The position numbers were made by a program, and so were the translations under genes. Under the pieces are notes generated by a model. The model saw only the letters and a list, made by a program, of their open reading frames with translations. It made no database searches and was not told the origin of the DNA. 64,000 nt of DNA from Massilia putida (GTDB lineage: Bacteria > Pseudomonadota > Gammaproteobacteria > Burkholderiales > Burkholderiaceae_D): the NCBI RefSeq assembly GCF_001941825.1, contig NZ_CP019038.1:5456001-5520000 (forward strand). Direction: 5' to 3'. Of the stretch, positions 1 through 9,499 are shown one piece after another. Position 1 is the stretch's first letter, and the number at the start of each line of letters is the position of its first letter.

Positions 1-62
1 AGGGCTCAGTAAGCGAGGGCGCCTAAGGTATGCGGCAGAACATTACTACTATGGAGACTAGC

Positions 63-2057
63 ATGGCCGAGAACGAGACCAATCAGCAGCAGGGCTTGCA
101 GGAACATCGTGTGTTCCAGCCGTCCCCGCAATTCGCAGCGAATGCCGCCATCTCCGGCATGGATGCGTACCGGAAGCTGTGCGACGAAGCCGCCAGCGAC
201 TACGAAGGCTTCTGGGCCCGCCTGGCGCGCGAGAACATTGCCTGGCACAAGCCTTTCACGCAAACCCTCGACGAATCGGATGCGCCGTTTTATAAGTGGT
301 TCGCGGACGGCCAGCTGAACGCGTCGTACAACTGCCTCGACCGCAACATCGAGAACGGCAACGGTGACAAGACCGCGATCATCTTCGAAGCCGACGACGG
401 CAAGGTCACGCGCGCCACCTACCGCGAACTGCACGAGCGCGTCTGCAAGTTCGCCAACGGCCTCAAGAGCCGCGGCATCAAGAAGGGCGACCGCGTCATC
501 ATCTACATGTCGATGTCGATCGAAGGCGTGGCCGCCATGCAGGCCTGCGCGCGCATTGGCGCGACGCACTCCGTCGTGTTCGGCGGCTTCTCGGCGAAGT
601 CGCTGCAGGAGCGCATCATCGACGCGGGCGCGGTCGCCGTCATCACGGCCGACGAGCAACTGCGCGGCGGCAAGGCGCTGCCGCTGAAAGCCATCGTCGA
701 CGAGGCGCTGGCGCTGGGCGGCTGCGATACGATCCGCGACGTCATCGTCTACCGGCGCACCGGCGGCAGCATCAACTTCCAGGAAGGCCGCGATCTGTGG
801 CTGCACGACCTCGTCGACGGCCAGAGCGCGCAGTGCGAGCCGGAGTGGGTCGACGCCGAGCACCCGCTGTTCGTCCTCTACACGTCCGGCTCGACGGGCA
901 CGCCGAAGGGCGTCCAGCACTCGACCGGCGGCTACCTGCTGTGGGCCGCGCTGACGATGAAGTGGACCTTCGACATCAAGCCGGACGACGTCTACTGGTG
1001 CACCGCCGACATCGGCTGGGTCACGGGCCACACCTACATCTGCTACGGCCCGACGGCCGTCGGCGCCACGCAGATCGTGTTCGAAGGCGTGCCGACGTTC
1101 CCGAACGCGGGCCGCTTCTGGGAGACCATCGCCAAGCACAAGGTCAGCATCTTCTACACGGCGCCGACCGCGATCCGTTCGCTGATCAAGGCGTCGAACA
1201 CGGACGAGAAGGTGCATCCGAAGAACTACGACCTGTCCAGCCTGCGCCTGCTGGGCACCGTCGGTGAGCCGATCAACCCGGAAGCGTGGATGTGGTACTA
1301 CACGCAGATCGGCGGCGAGCGCTGCCCCGTCGTGGACACCTTCTGGCAGACGGAGACGGGCGGCCACATGATCACGCCGCTGCCGGGCGCGACGCCGATG
1401 GTGCCGGGGTCCTGCACGTTGCCGCTGCCGGGCATCATGGCCGCCATCGTCGACGAGGCCGGGCACGACGTGCCGAACGGGCAGGGCGGCATCCTCGTGG
1501 TGAAGCGTCCGTGGCCGTCGATGATCCGCACCATCTGGAACAACCCGGACCGTTTCCGCAGCGCCTATTACCCGGATGAGCTGGGCGGCAAATACTACCT
1601 GGCCGGCGACGGCGCGATCCGCAACAAGGACACGGGTTACTTCACGATCACGGGCCGCATCGACGACGTGCTGAACGTGTCGGGCCACCGCATGGGCACG
1701 ATGGAAATCGAGTCCGCGCTCGTGGGGCACCCGATCGTGGCGGAAGCCGCCGTGGTCGGCAAGCCGGACGAGACGACCGGCGAGGCGATCTGCGCGTTCG
1801 TCGTGCTGAAACAGGCGCGTCCGACCGGCGAGGAAGCGAAGAAACTGGCGGCCGAGCTGCGCAACTGGGTCGGCAAGGAGATCGGGCCGATCGCCAAGCC
1901 GAAGGAGATCCGCTTCGGCGACAACCTGCCGAAGACGCGCTCCGGCAAGATCATGCGCCGCCTGCTGCGCGTGCTGGCCAAGGGCGAGACCATCACCCAG
2001 GATATCTCGACCCTGGAAAATCCGGCCATCCTGGAACAATTGAAGGAATCTGCCTGA
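63..2057 (+). CDS. acs: acetate--CoA ligase
   Basis: AMP-forming acetyl-CoA synthetase: activates acetate with ATP and CoA to acetyl-CoA in the cytoplasm. The protein carries the ANL-superfamily P-loop [11 protein letters not shown] near residue 280, the WWQTETGG-like signature (here FWQTETGG) near 425, and the C-terminal [11 protein letters not shown] segment whose lysine (about residue 629) is the adenylation-step lysine regulated by acetylation in this family. I chose ATG 63 because GGAG lies about 6 bases upstream. This gives 664 aa, close to the family's usual 650. In-frame ATGs at 30 and 51 would add up to 11 residues and have poorer ribosome sites. A strong terminator follows. The family assignment is very secure. 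Confidence 0.96.
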   Translation: MAENETNQQQGLQEHRVFQPSPQFAANAAISGMDAYRKLCDEAASDYEGFWARLARENIAWHKPFTQTLDESDAPFYKWFADGQLNASYNCLDRNIENGNGDKTAIIFEADDGKVTRATYRELHERVCKFANGLKSRGIKKGDRVIIYMSMSIEGVAAMQACARIGATHSVVFGGFSAKSLQERIIDAGAVAVITADEQLRGGKALPLKAIVDEALALGGCDTIRDVIVYRRTGGSINFQEGRDLWLHDLVDGQSAQCEPEWVDAEHPLFVLYTSGSTGTPKGVQHSTGGYLLWAALTMKWTFDIKPDDVYWCTADIGWVTGHTYICYGPTAVGATQIVFEGVPTFPNAGRFWETIAKHKVSIFYTAPTAIRSLIKASNTDEKVHPKNYDLSSLRLLGTVGEPINPEAWMWYYTQIGGERCPVVDTFWQTETGGHMITPLPGATPMVPGSCTLPLPGIMAAIVDEAGHDVPNGQGGILVVKRPWPSMIRTIWNNPDRFRSAYYPDELGGKYYLAGDGAIRNKDTGYFTITGRIDDVLNVSGHRMGTMEIESALVGHPIVAEAAVVGKPDETTGEAICAFVVLKQARPTGEEAKKLAAELRNWVGKEIGPIAKPKEIRFGDNLPKTRSGKIMRRLLRVLAKGETITQDISTLENPAILEQLKESA

Positions 2058-2100
2058 CCGTTCGGGCCTCTGATCGGTTACACTGATCACAGCAGAGTTG

Positions 2101-2134
2101 ACGCCGCGCCGGGAGACCGGGGCGGCGTTTTTTT
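2101..2134. terminator. intrinsic terminator after acs
   Basis: Stem ACGCCGC (2101-2107) pairs with GCGGCGT (2122-2128) around a GC-rich loop and runs into seven T residues. It sits 43 bases after the acs stop and just before the convergent KTSC gene, so it ends acs transcription. The opposite strand has a less clear U-tract. Confidence 0.85.
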
Positions 2135-2143
2135 ATTCCGTTT

Positions 2144-2416
2144 TTATTCCTCGCCGGGTTGCTTGAACAACGCATCCAGCTCCGCCCGTTTGCTGGCCAC
2201 CGCCGCCCGCCCGCGCGTGCCCGCAAACTCTTCCTCGATATTGTCGCGATAAAAGCTCCAGGCGGCGCCCGACGTCGAGAACCGCCGCCAGACTTCGCTG
2301 CCGACACCCGAGTAGTCGATCGCGCTGCCGTCGTCGAATTCCACGCGCAGGATGCGCTCGCGCGCGTCGTAACCGATGGCGCGCAGCTTGCCCGCGTTGA
2401 TGCGTTTCATGTCCAT
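2144..2416 (-). CDS. KTSC domain protein
   Basis: Small cytoplasmic protein of 90 aa that is essentially one KTSC domain (the fold named after the C-terminal part of some lysyl-tRNA synthetases). The pattern is I-x-AIGYDxxxxILRVEFDDGSAIDYSGV followed by FYRDNI; the usual SS before the I-x-AIGY motif is not obvious. Function of stand-alone KTSC proteins is unknown; RNA or nucleic-acid contact is only a guess. GAGGAG lies 11 bases before ATG 2416; an alternative start two codons in (2410) is further from it. Convergent with acs across a shared terminator. Confidence 0.8.
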   Translation of the reverse strand: MDMKRINAGKLRAIGYDARERILRVEFDDGSAIDYSGVGSEVWRRFSTSGAAWSFYRDNIEEEFAGTRGRAAVASKRAELDALFKQPGEE

Positions 2417-2467
2417 GGTGTCGTTTTCTCCTCATGTGATGCATGGATTATTGGGACATTCGCCTGA

Positions 2468-4422
<1,955 letters not shown>

Positions 4423-4424
4423 AA

Positions 4425-4525
4425 CGTCATTCCCGCGCAGGCGGGAATCCATACTGAGCCACAGAATTTGTTCAGCATGGGGGGAACAGCCCTGCGGGGC
4501 TGTTCCCGCCTGCGCGGGAACGACG
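4425..4525. repeat. REP-like double hairpin
   Basis: Two arms, GTCATTCCCGCGCAGGCGGGAA (4427 onwards; quoted in part) and its reverse at 4501-4525 ending GGGAACGACG, form both local GC hairpins and one long-range inverted repeat. Similar dispersed palindromes are common in proteobacterial intergenic regions. It separates two convergent genes and may act as their terminator, since a T-tract follows on the plus strand. Confidence 0.7.
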
Positions 4526-4532
4526 GCGTTTT

Positions 4533-7232
4533 TTATAATTTCTCGATCTGCCCGCGCGCATACCCCGCGCCCGACCCGTTCGGCGCCAGCTCGAGATAGG
4601 TCTTGTACGCCGTCTTCGCCTTGTCGCCGTCACCCGCGCGCGCGTACGCGTCGCCCAGGTTCATGTACGCGATCGCGCGCGACGGGTCCATCTTGATCGC
4701 GTTCTCGAACCAGCGCGCGGCTTCCGCGAACTTGTCCTGCTTGTAGAAGACGAAGCCGAGATTGTTGGCCGCCAGCGCGAAGTTCGGCCGCAGTTTCAGC
4801 GCTTCCGTGAACTGCGCCTCGGCCTGCGCGTACTGCTTTTCCTTGTACAGCTGCAGGCCATGATCGTTGGCGCGCTGCGCCTGCTGACGGCTCGACACCG
4901 GCACCGCGGCGGGCGCCTTGATCGTCTGTTCGCCGCCTTGCAGGTCCTTCACGACGACAGGCGCGGACGGCGCCGACGCCTTCGCGTCCAGCTTGGTGTT
5001 GAGGGCGATGGCATCGTTCGACAACTGCGCCGTGTTCGTGTTCAGGAACTCGCTTTCCTCGGGCAGTTCGAACACGAAGTCGCCGCCTTCGGAACCCGGC
5101 AGGCTGCCGAAGGCCGGCGTCTGCTGCGACACGCTGGCCACCGCCGGCGCCACGTACGCCGCCAGTTCCGTCGCGGTGATCAGGCCGTCGCCGTTCAGGT
5201 CGGCCTTGCCGCCGAGCCCCTGCAGCAGCGTCCATGTGAACACGGAGTGGCCGTTCGGACCGCCGTCCGACACCATCTGGTCCGTGCCGCCCGCCGTCAG
5301 CATCTGGCGGCCGAGGCGTTTGGCGTTATCGCGCAAAAAGGCCGCGTTGGCGCCGCCGCGCGTCAGACCGAGGCCGCTGTAGCAGGCGTCCATCACGAAC
5401 AGCACGTGCTTCGCCGGCAGGCTCTCGGCGATGTTCTGGATTTCCGTCATCGGGATGGCGTCGCTGGCCAGGTTCTCCGGATCGGCATCGTACGGCACGA
5501 TGTAGCCGAGATCGCGGCCGGAACTCAGCTTGCGCGTCGCGCCGTGGCCCGCGAAGAACACGAACACGCGGTCGTTGGATTGCAGCCCGCCGCTTTGTCC
5601 ACTGTTTCCGCCGTGGCCGGCGAGGTCGTGAAACGCGGCGAGGATGCCGCGGCGCGTGGCCTGTTCGTTCTTCAGCGTGATCACGTGGTCGGGCGCGAAG
5701 CCGAACTTCTGCACGAGCGTCTGACCGACGCCTTCCGCATCGCGCACGGCGTACTGCAGGTGCGGCCATTTCGGATAGCCGTCGACGCCGACGACGATCG
5801 CCCACGAGCTGGCATACCCCGTCGCGGCCGCGCGCGCGACGGGCGCCGGCGCGGCACGCGCGCCGCCGGCCACGCGGAAGGCCGCGCCGTCCCAGCCGGC
5901 GAACTGGTAGCCTTCGGCGACGAGACGGTCGAGGATCGCGGGCAGCGCCTTCACGGTGCGCTCGTGGATGTCGTGGAACAGGATGATGCCGCGGCCTTCC
6001 TTGTCGACCGCGCGCAACACGCGGTCGGCGATGGAGGAGGGCACCGGGTCGGCCCAGTCGAGCGAATCGATGTTCCACATGACCGACTTCAGGTGCGCAT
6101 CGGCCAGCAGGTGCATGCCCTCCTTGTTGCGCGCGCCGTAGGGAAAGCGGAATAGGCTCGATCGTTGCGGATCGACGGCTTTCAGCAGCGTGTCCGTATC
6201 GAAGATCTCGGCTTTCAGGGCGTCCCCGCTTTCCTTCGACAGCTGCGCATGCGTGAAGCTGTGATTGGCCAGCACATAGCCCGCGGCCTTCAGCTTGCGG
6301 CTGACTTCCGCGCCCGCGTTGAGGCGCGCGGCGCCGTGCGCATCGAGCGTGCCGAGGTTGCGCCCGACGCTGAAGAACACGGCCGGCGCATCGTACTGCT
6401 TCAGGATCGCGGCGATCTCCTCGCTGTAGCGGCGGTGCGGACCGTCGTCGAAGGTCAGCACGATCGTCTTCTTCGGCAGGCCCTTGCCGAAGATCTCGTC
6501 CTCTTCCTTTTGCGCCGCCTGGTCTTTATCTTGTTCCGGCGGCTCGGGCTTGGCCGGGTACGGCAGCACGACGCCATAGTCCTTGAGGATCCGGTCGCGC
6601 TGGTAAATCGTCTTGAGGTAGGCGACGTAGCTGTCCCACTTCTCGCGCTTGAGCACGATGGAGCGCGACTCGAAGCGCCCGAACACGGCGCGGATCTCCT
6701 TCTCGTAATTGCGCTCGATCTCGGCCAGCGCGTCGAGGTCTTCCGAGATGCGTTTATGCAGCTTGATCGCCGGCAGCGACGAATCCTTCGCCACGCGATC
6801 GAGCAGCGACTGCATCAGCTCGCGGAACGCAAGGCGGTCCGCATCGTACAGGCCCTCGTTCGACTCGACGTAATCGAGCAGGCTGCCGATCGCCTCGAAG
6901 CGGCGCGGATTCTGCGACCCGACGAGGCTTGCCAACGCGTCGTCGACCTTCGCGATGCGCTCCTGGTTCTCGTGGAACAGCTGCTGCCCGACGCGGTTGA
7001 CCTCTTCCTGTCCGGCTTTCGAGAGGCCCGCTTCGTCCTGCGTCAGCACGACCATCTTGCGATAGGCGGCCAGCACCTGCTGGAAGTCGGCGGCGATGGC
7101 GGCGGCTTCCTTGGGTTGTCCTTGCGGCTGTTGCGCCTGGGTTGCCGGCTTGCGGTTGGCGAGCCAGGTGCCGCTTGCGGCACCCGTCGCGGCGACGGCG
7201 AAGATGACGAGGTAGAGGGCTTTGCGTTTCAC
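4533..7232 (-). CDS. NodB deacetylase / caspase-like / EF-hand / TPR fusion
   Basis: An 899-aa multidomain envelope protein. Residues 1-25 form a membrane anchor or uncleaved signal; 40-220 are charged and helical. Residues about 255-445 are a polysaccharide deacetylase (NodB) domain with the metal motifs TFDDG (260-264) and HSFTH (324-328), FRFPYG, and HDIH (420-423). Residues about 473-725 are a caspase-like C14 peptidase domain with the dyad His563 (FAGHG) and Cys617 (DACYSG). A perfect 12-residue EF-hand loop (Asp678, Asn680, Asp682, Gly683, Ile685, Glu689) sits inside this region. TPR repeats fill 780-899. The start is GTG without a clear ribosome site, preceded by a good promoter. Predicted to act in the periplasm or at the membrane on glycan and protein. 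All catalytic residues appear present; the physiological role is unknown. Confidence 0.9.
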   Translation of the reverse strand: MKRKALYLVIFAVAATGAASGTWLANRKPATQAQQPQGQPKEAAAIAADFQQVLAAYRKMVVLTQDEAGLSKAGQEEVNRVGQQLFHENQERIAKVDDALASLVGSQNPRRFEAIGSLLDYVESNEGLYDADRLAFRELMQSLLDRVAKDSSLPAIKLHKRISEDLDALAEIERNYEKEIRAVFGRFESRSIVLKREKWDSYVAYLKTIYQRDRILKDYGVVLPYPAKPEPPEQDKDQAAQKEEDEIFGKGLPKKTIVLTFDDGPHRRYSEEIAAILKQYDAPAVFFSVGRNLGTLDAHGAARLNAGAEVSRKLKAAGYVLANHSFTHAQLSKESGDALKAEIFDTDTLLKAVDPQRSSLFRFPYGARNKEGMHLLADAHLKSVMWNIDSLDWADPVPSSIADRVLRAVDKEGRGIILFHDIHERTVKALPAILDRLVAEGYQFAGWDGAAFRVAGGARAAPAPVARAAATGYASSWAIVVGVDGYPKWPHLQYAVRDAEGVGQTLVQKFGFAPDHVITLKNEQATRRGILAAFHDLAGHGGNSGQSGGLQSNDRVFVFFAGHGATRKLSSGRDLGYIVPYDADPENLASDAIPMTEIQNIAESLPAKHVLFVMDACYSGLGLTRGGANAAFLRDNAKRLGRQMLTAGGTDQMVSDGGPNGHSVFTWTLLQGLGGKADLNGDGLITATELAAYVAPAVASVSQQTPAFGSLPGSEGGDFVFELPEESEFLNTNTAQLSNDAIALNTKLDAKASAPSAPVVVKDLQGGEQTIKAPAAVPVSSRQQAQRANDHGLQLYKEKQYAQAEAQFTEALKLRPNFALAANNLGFVFYKQDKFAEAARWFENAIKMDPSRAIAYMNLGDAYARAGDGDKAKTAYKTYLELAPNGSGAGYARGQIEKL

Positions 7233-7263
7233 GGGGGTGTTGAAAAAGTTTTATCATGGCAAC

Positions 7264-7292
7264 AATATCACTATCGCCGTGACTTTTGCCAA
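7264..7292 (-). promoter_or_regulatory. sigma-70-like promoter for the NodB-caspase gene
   Basis: On the minus strand TTGGCA (7292-7287), a 17-base spacer, then GATATT (7269-7264). Transcription would begin near 7257, giving a leader of about 25 bases before GTG 7232. Match is five of six at -35 and four of six at -10. Prediction only. Confidence 0.45.
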
Positions 7293-7323
7293 CGAAAACT
7301 TAACCTTTGTGATAACGCAACAA

Positions 7324-7689
7324 TCAGGACGACGACAGCACGAACGTGTTGCCGTCCGGGTCGCGGAACTTGGCGAACGAACCCCAGGGCTGGCTGGTCG
7401 GCGGCTCGATGAACTCGACGCCGCGCGCGCTGAGCTGGCGATAGGTCGCCTCCACGTTGTCGCAGGCGAAGGCGCCATTGAAGAACGTGCCGATGCGGTC
7501 TTCCTGGCCATCCGGCGTGAACAGCACGACGCGCGTGGCCGAGCGGGCGATCCGCAGCTCGATCCAGCGCGTGCCGGGGCCCATCGGCTGGTCGGTGGCG
7601 ATGTCGAAGCCGAGTTTGTCGGTATAGAAGGCGAGGGCGCGGTCCTGGTCGGCGACGGGGATGCCGACGAATTTCAGTTGCGTGATCAT
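7324..7689 (-). CDS. VOC / glyoxalase-family protein
   Basis: A 121-aa single vicinal-oxygen-chelate domain: beta-alpha-beta-beta-beta start MITQLKFVGIPVADQDRALAFY, central RIGTFFNGAFACDNVEATYRQL, and the C-terminal FAKFRDPDGNTFVLSS typical of the family. The conserved glutamate near the end of the domain is replaced by the DPDGNTFVL form. Members are metalloenzymes (glyoxalase I, dioxygenases, fosfomycin or bleomycin resistance); the substrate cannot be told from sequence. It stands alone, divergent from the HTH gene at 7734. Confidence 0.85.
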   Translation of the reverse strand: MITQLKFVGIPVADQDRALAFYTDKLGFDIATDQPMGPGTRWIELRIARSATRVVLFTPDGQEDRIGTFFNGAFACDNVEATYRQLSARGVEFIEPPTSQPWGSFAKFRDPDGNTFVLSSS

Positions 7690-7733
7690 GGGATAGTTGA
7701 TGTCGTTGTGGTGCCCGCCATTATCGTGGCAGT

Positions 7734-8096
7734 ATGGCGCTCGACGTGCTTTTAAAAACCATAGTATCGATGACTACCCGATCCTCCGCGCTGGACGCCT
7801 ACGTGTTCGACGTGCTGATGCCCGACCTGGTCGGCCACGACCGCCGCCCGGCCGCCTTCGTCGTCTACCTGTATCTGCTGCACAGCGCCCAGGCGCTGGG
7901 CCGCGACCGGGTCCCGGCGAGCCTGCAGACGATCGCCGTGAAGACGGGGCTGTCGAAGTCGGCGGTGCAGGTGGCGCTGCGCCACCTGAAGCGGCGTGGG
8001 CTGATCGGTGCGGAGGAGGTGGGCACCCCCGTGAACCCGGTCCGCCACGTGCTGCGCCCTTGGCGGCGGCGGGCGGAAACGATGCCGCCAGCATGA
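7734..8096 (+). CDS. small helix-turn-helix protein
   Basis: A 120-aa (or 108-aa from ATG 7770) putative DNA-binding protein. The segment SLQTIAVKTGLSKSAVQVALRHLKRRGLIGAEEVG is a winged-helix of the kind found in MarR- and replication-initiator-like HTH proteins (here about residues 62-96); the end is basic (RPWRRRAET). Neither candidate start has a strong ribosome site; the second removes a hydrophobic stretch that looks untranslated. Its target is unknown. It lies between the divergent VOC gene and the tRNA-Ser promoter. Gene reality is likely from codon use and the HTH; function beyond DNA binding is not supported. Confidence 0.65.
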   Translation: MALDVLLKTIVSMTTRSSALDAYVFDVLMPDLVGHDRRPAAFVVYLYLLHSAQALGRDRVPASLQTIAVKTGLSKSAVQVALRHLKRRGLIGAEEVGTPVNPVRHVLRPWRRRAETMPPA

Positions 8097-8101
8097 CACT
8101 C

Positions 8102-8129
8102 TTGTACTGCCGAGAATCCTTGTTATAAT
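8102..8129 (+). promoter_or_regulatory. tRNA-Ser promoter
   Basis: TTGTAC (8102-8107), 16-base spacer, perfect TATAAT (8124-8129), then a GC-rich discriminator (GGCGGC) as in stable-RNA promoters under stringent control. The tRNA begins 38 bases after the -10 box. Confidence 0.8.
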
Positions 8130-8166
8130 AGGCGGCTTCGCGGACAAGCGGTCCGTGAACCCATCA

Positions 8167-8257
8167 GGAGAGATGGATGAGTGGTTTAAGTCGCACGCCT
8201 GGAAAGCGTGTATAGGTTCATAGCCTATCGGGGGTTCGAATCCCCCTCTCTCCGCCA
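8167..8257 (+). tRNA. tRNA-Ser(GGA)
   Basis: Class II tRNA of 91 bases including encoded CCA. Acceptor GGAGAGA pairs with TCTCTCC; the anticodon arm is CACGC-CTGGAAA-GCGTG, giving anticodon GGA (reads UCC and UCU); a long variable arm follows (TATAGGTTCATAGCCTATC), then the T arm GGGGG-TTCGAAT-CCCCC. The 3' part from the variable arm to the T loop reappears degenerately at 32448, so this gene was the integration target of the island. Confidence 0.95.
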
Positions 8258-8265
8258 GAATACTC

Positions 8266-8292
8266 AAGCCCTTGAATATCAAGGGCTTTTTT
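8266..8292 (+). terminator. terminator of tRNA-Ser
   Basis: Perfect 10-bp stem AAGCCCTTGA / TCAAGGGCTT with a three-base loop followed by six T. Whether it was native to the tRNA or arrived with the island cannot be told. Confidence 0.9.
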
Positions 8293-8300
8293 GTTTTTGT

Positions 8301-8534
8301 TCAGGAATCCGCCTGGTCGGCATCGCTTCTAGCGCTGAGCTTGGGTTTAAGTTGGGTTTTTTGCCGAATTGCATCGTCAAGTTTTGCCACTTCAGCCCGG
8401 TCATCGCTACTGCTGATCCATTTCGCGTAAACCTGAAAGAAGACCTGGAGACTGTGGCCGAGCTGTTTGGCGAGGAAGGCAGGCTTGAGCCCATTCATCA
8501 ATCCCAGCGTCGCGTAGGGTGCCGCATGTTGTAC
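8301..8534 (-). pseudogene. tyrosine recombinase (integrase) C-terminal remnant
   Basis: The final part of a phage-type integrase: LMNGLKPAFLAKQLGHS holds the family histidine (LGHS), and FFQVYAKWI holds the nucleophilic tyrosine. It then ends in a charged tail. The usual RHTYA box is frameshifted: rereading one base later gives R-H, so about one base is missing near 8515. The 5' part was removed by the IS6-family element that begins at 8535. It lies beside its presumed attachment site and reads toward the tRNA, a normal arrangement for tRNA-targeting integrases. It cannot be functional. Confidence 0.8.
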
Positions 8535-9358
8535 GGTTCTGGTGCAAATCCCGGATGAGCGACAAGCTGATGGCGGCACGATCCTGGTAGCTCAGACAGC
8601 GAGGACAGCGGCCCAGATTTCAGACGGAGTTTGCCCTTGAGCAGTCAAATCACGCAAATCGAACTGGCCTTTGCGAATGCGATGCATGAGCTCGACGCTA
8701 CGAATTGCGATGGCGGCCGAACTGAACTTCTTTAGTCCCAGCATCGGGCCCAGCCTCGACTTCACGTTGCGATGGTCCTGCTCGATCAAATTGTTCAGGT
8801 ATTTTGATGAGCGAAGTCTTGTAGACCCGTCAAGTTGGCCTTGCTGCTGGAGTTCTCGGACGGCCCGGTGAGAAGCAGCGTGGCCGTCCAGCGTAATCAC
8901 GTCGGGCGAATATCCCTGCGAGCGAACAGCCTTGCGAAAGAATGCCTTGGCCGCGGCGACATTGCGTCTCGTGCTGAGCCGGAAGTCGACAGTCTGGCCT
9001 ACAGCGTCAACTGCCCGGTAGAGATAAGCCCACTGGCCGCGGATCCTCACATAGGTTTCGTCGACGCGCCACGAGGCTCCTGGCCGGACAGCGAAGCGCC
9101 CCAGCGCTTGTCGAATTCAGGCGTGTAGCGCTGGACCCAGCGAAGGATGGTCGTGTGCGAGATCGACAGGCCTCGCTCGGCCATCATCTCGACGAGGTCA
9201 CGGTAGGAAAGCTTATAGCGCAGGTACCAGCGCACGCGAAGCACGATGATTTCCTGCTCGAAGTGGCGGCCCCTAAACAGGTTGCTGTTGCTCGGATGGT
9301 TACGCATGCTGGGCAAAGCTCGTCATTCTAGCCGAGCCGTAGGTTTGCACCAGAGCCG
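8535..9358. mobile_element. IS6-family insertion sequence
   Basis: About 824 bp bounded by inverted repeats GGTTCTGGTGCAAA (8535) and TTTGCACCAGAGCC (ends 9358), one mismatch. Size and ends suit the IS6/IS26 family. No matching 8-bp target duplication flanks it, so it probably arose with a deletion of the 5' half of the integrase, a typical result of IS6-type replicative transposition. Confidence 0.85.
8592..9316 (-). pseudogene. IS6-family transposase, frameshifted
   Basis: DDE transposase in two frames. The N-terminal part (9316 to about 9100) has the HTH region SYRDLVEMMAERGLSISHTTILRWVQRY. The C-terminal part, read from about 9095 to 8592, contains the catalytic start WRVDETYVRIRGQW, then VDFRLSTRRNVAAAKAFFRKA, the second Asp in VITLDGHAA and the HRNVKSRLG glutamate region. 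Adding one C to the four-C run at 9099-9102 restores RWGRFAVRPGASWRVDETY in a single frame, so this is a one-base deletion in a homopolymer. Either the gene is inactivated, or this is a sequencing error. Total length would be about 240 aa, as usual. Confidence 0.85.
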
Positions 9359-9499
9359 AAAAGATCCCATAACGCCTCACAGCAAACGTTGGCGATACAG
9401 GTCACCAAGGTCGCCCAACTCGAAGAACGCATCGCGTTGTATGGGGCATTTTTACATGTATCTCGGCTGCCCCTTTGACGATGGCGCTCCCCTTCCACG
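9359..9499. other. spacer between IS6 element and peptidase gene
   Basis: About 140 bases in which I see no gene, promoter or clear terminator. Minus-strand transcription from the biosynthetic operon would run out here into the IS element. Confidence 0.5.

Noticed and set aside
6-2090. Very long open frame antisense to acs
   Set aside because: Arg/Asp/Ala-rich translation without domains. It is a shadow of a high-GC gene; the plus strand has a complete Acs.
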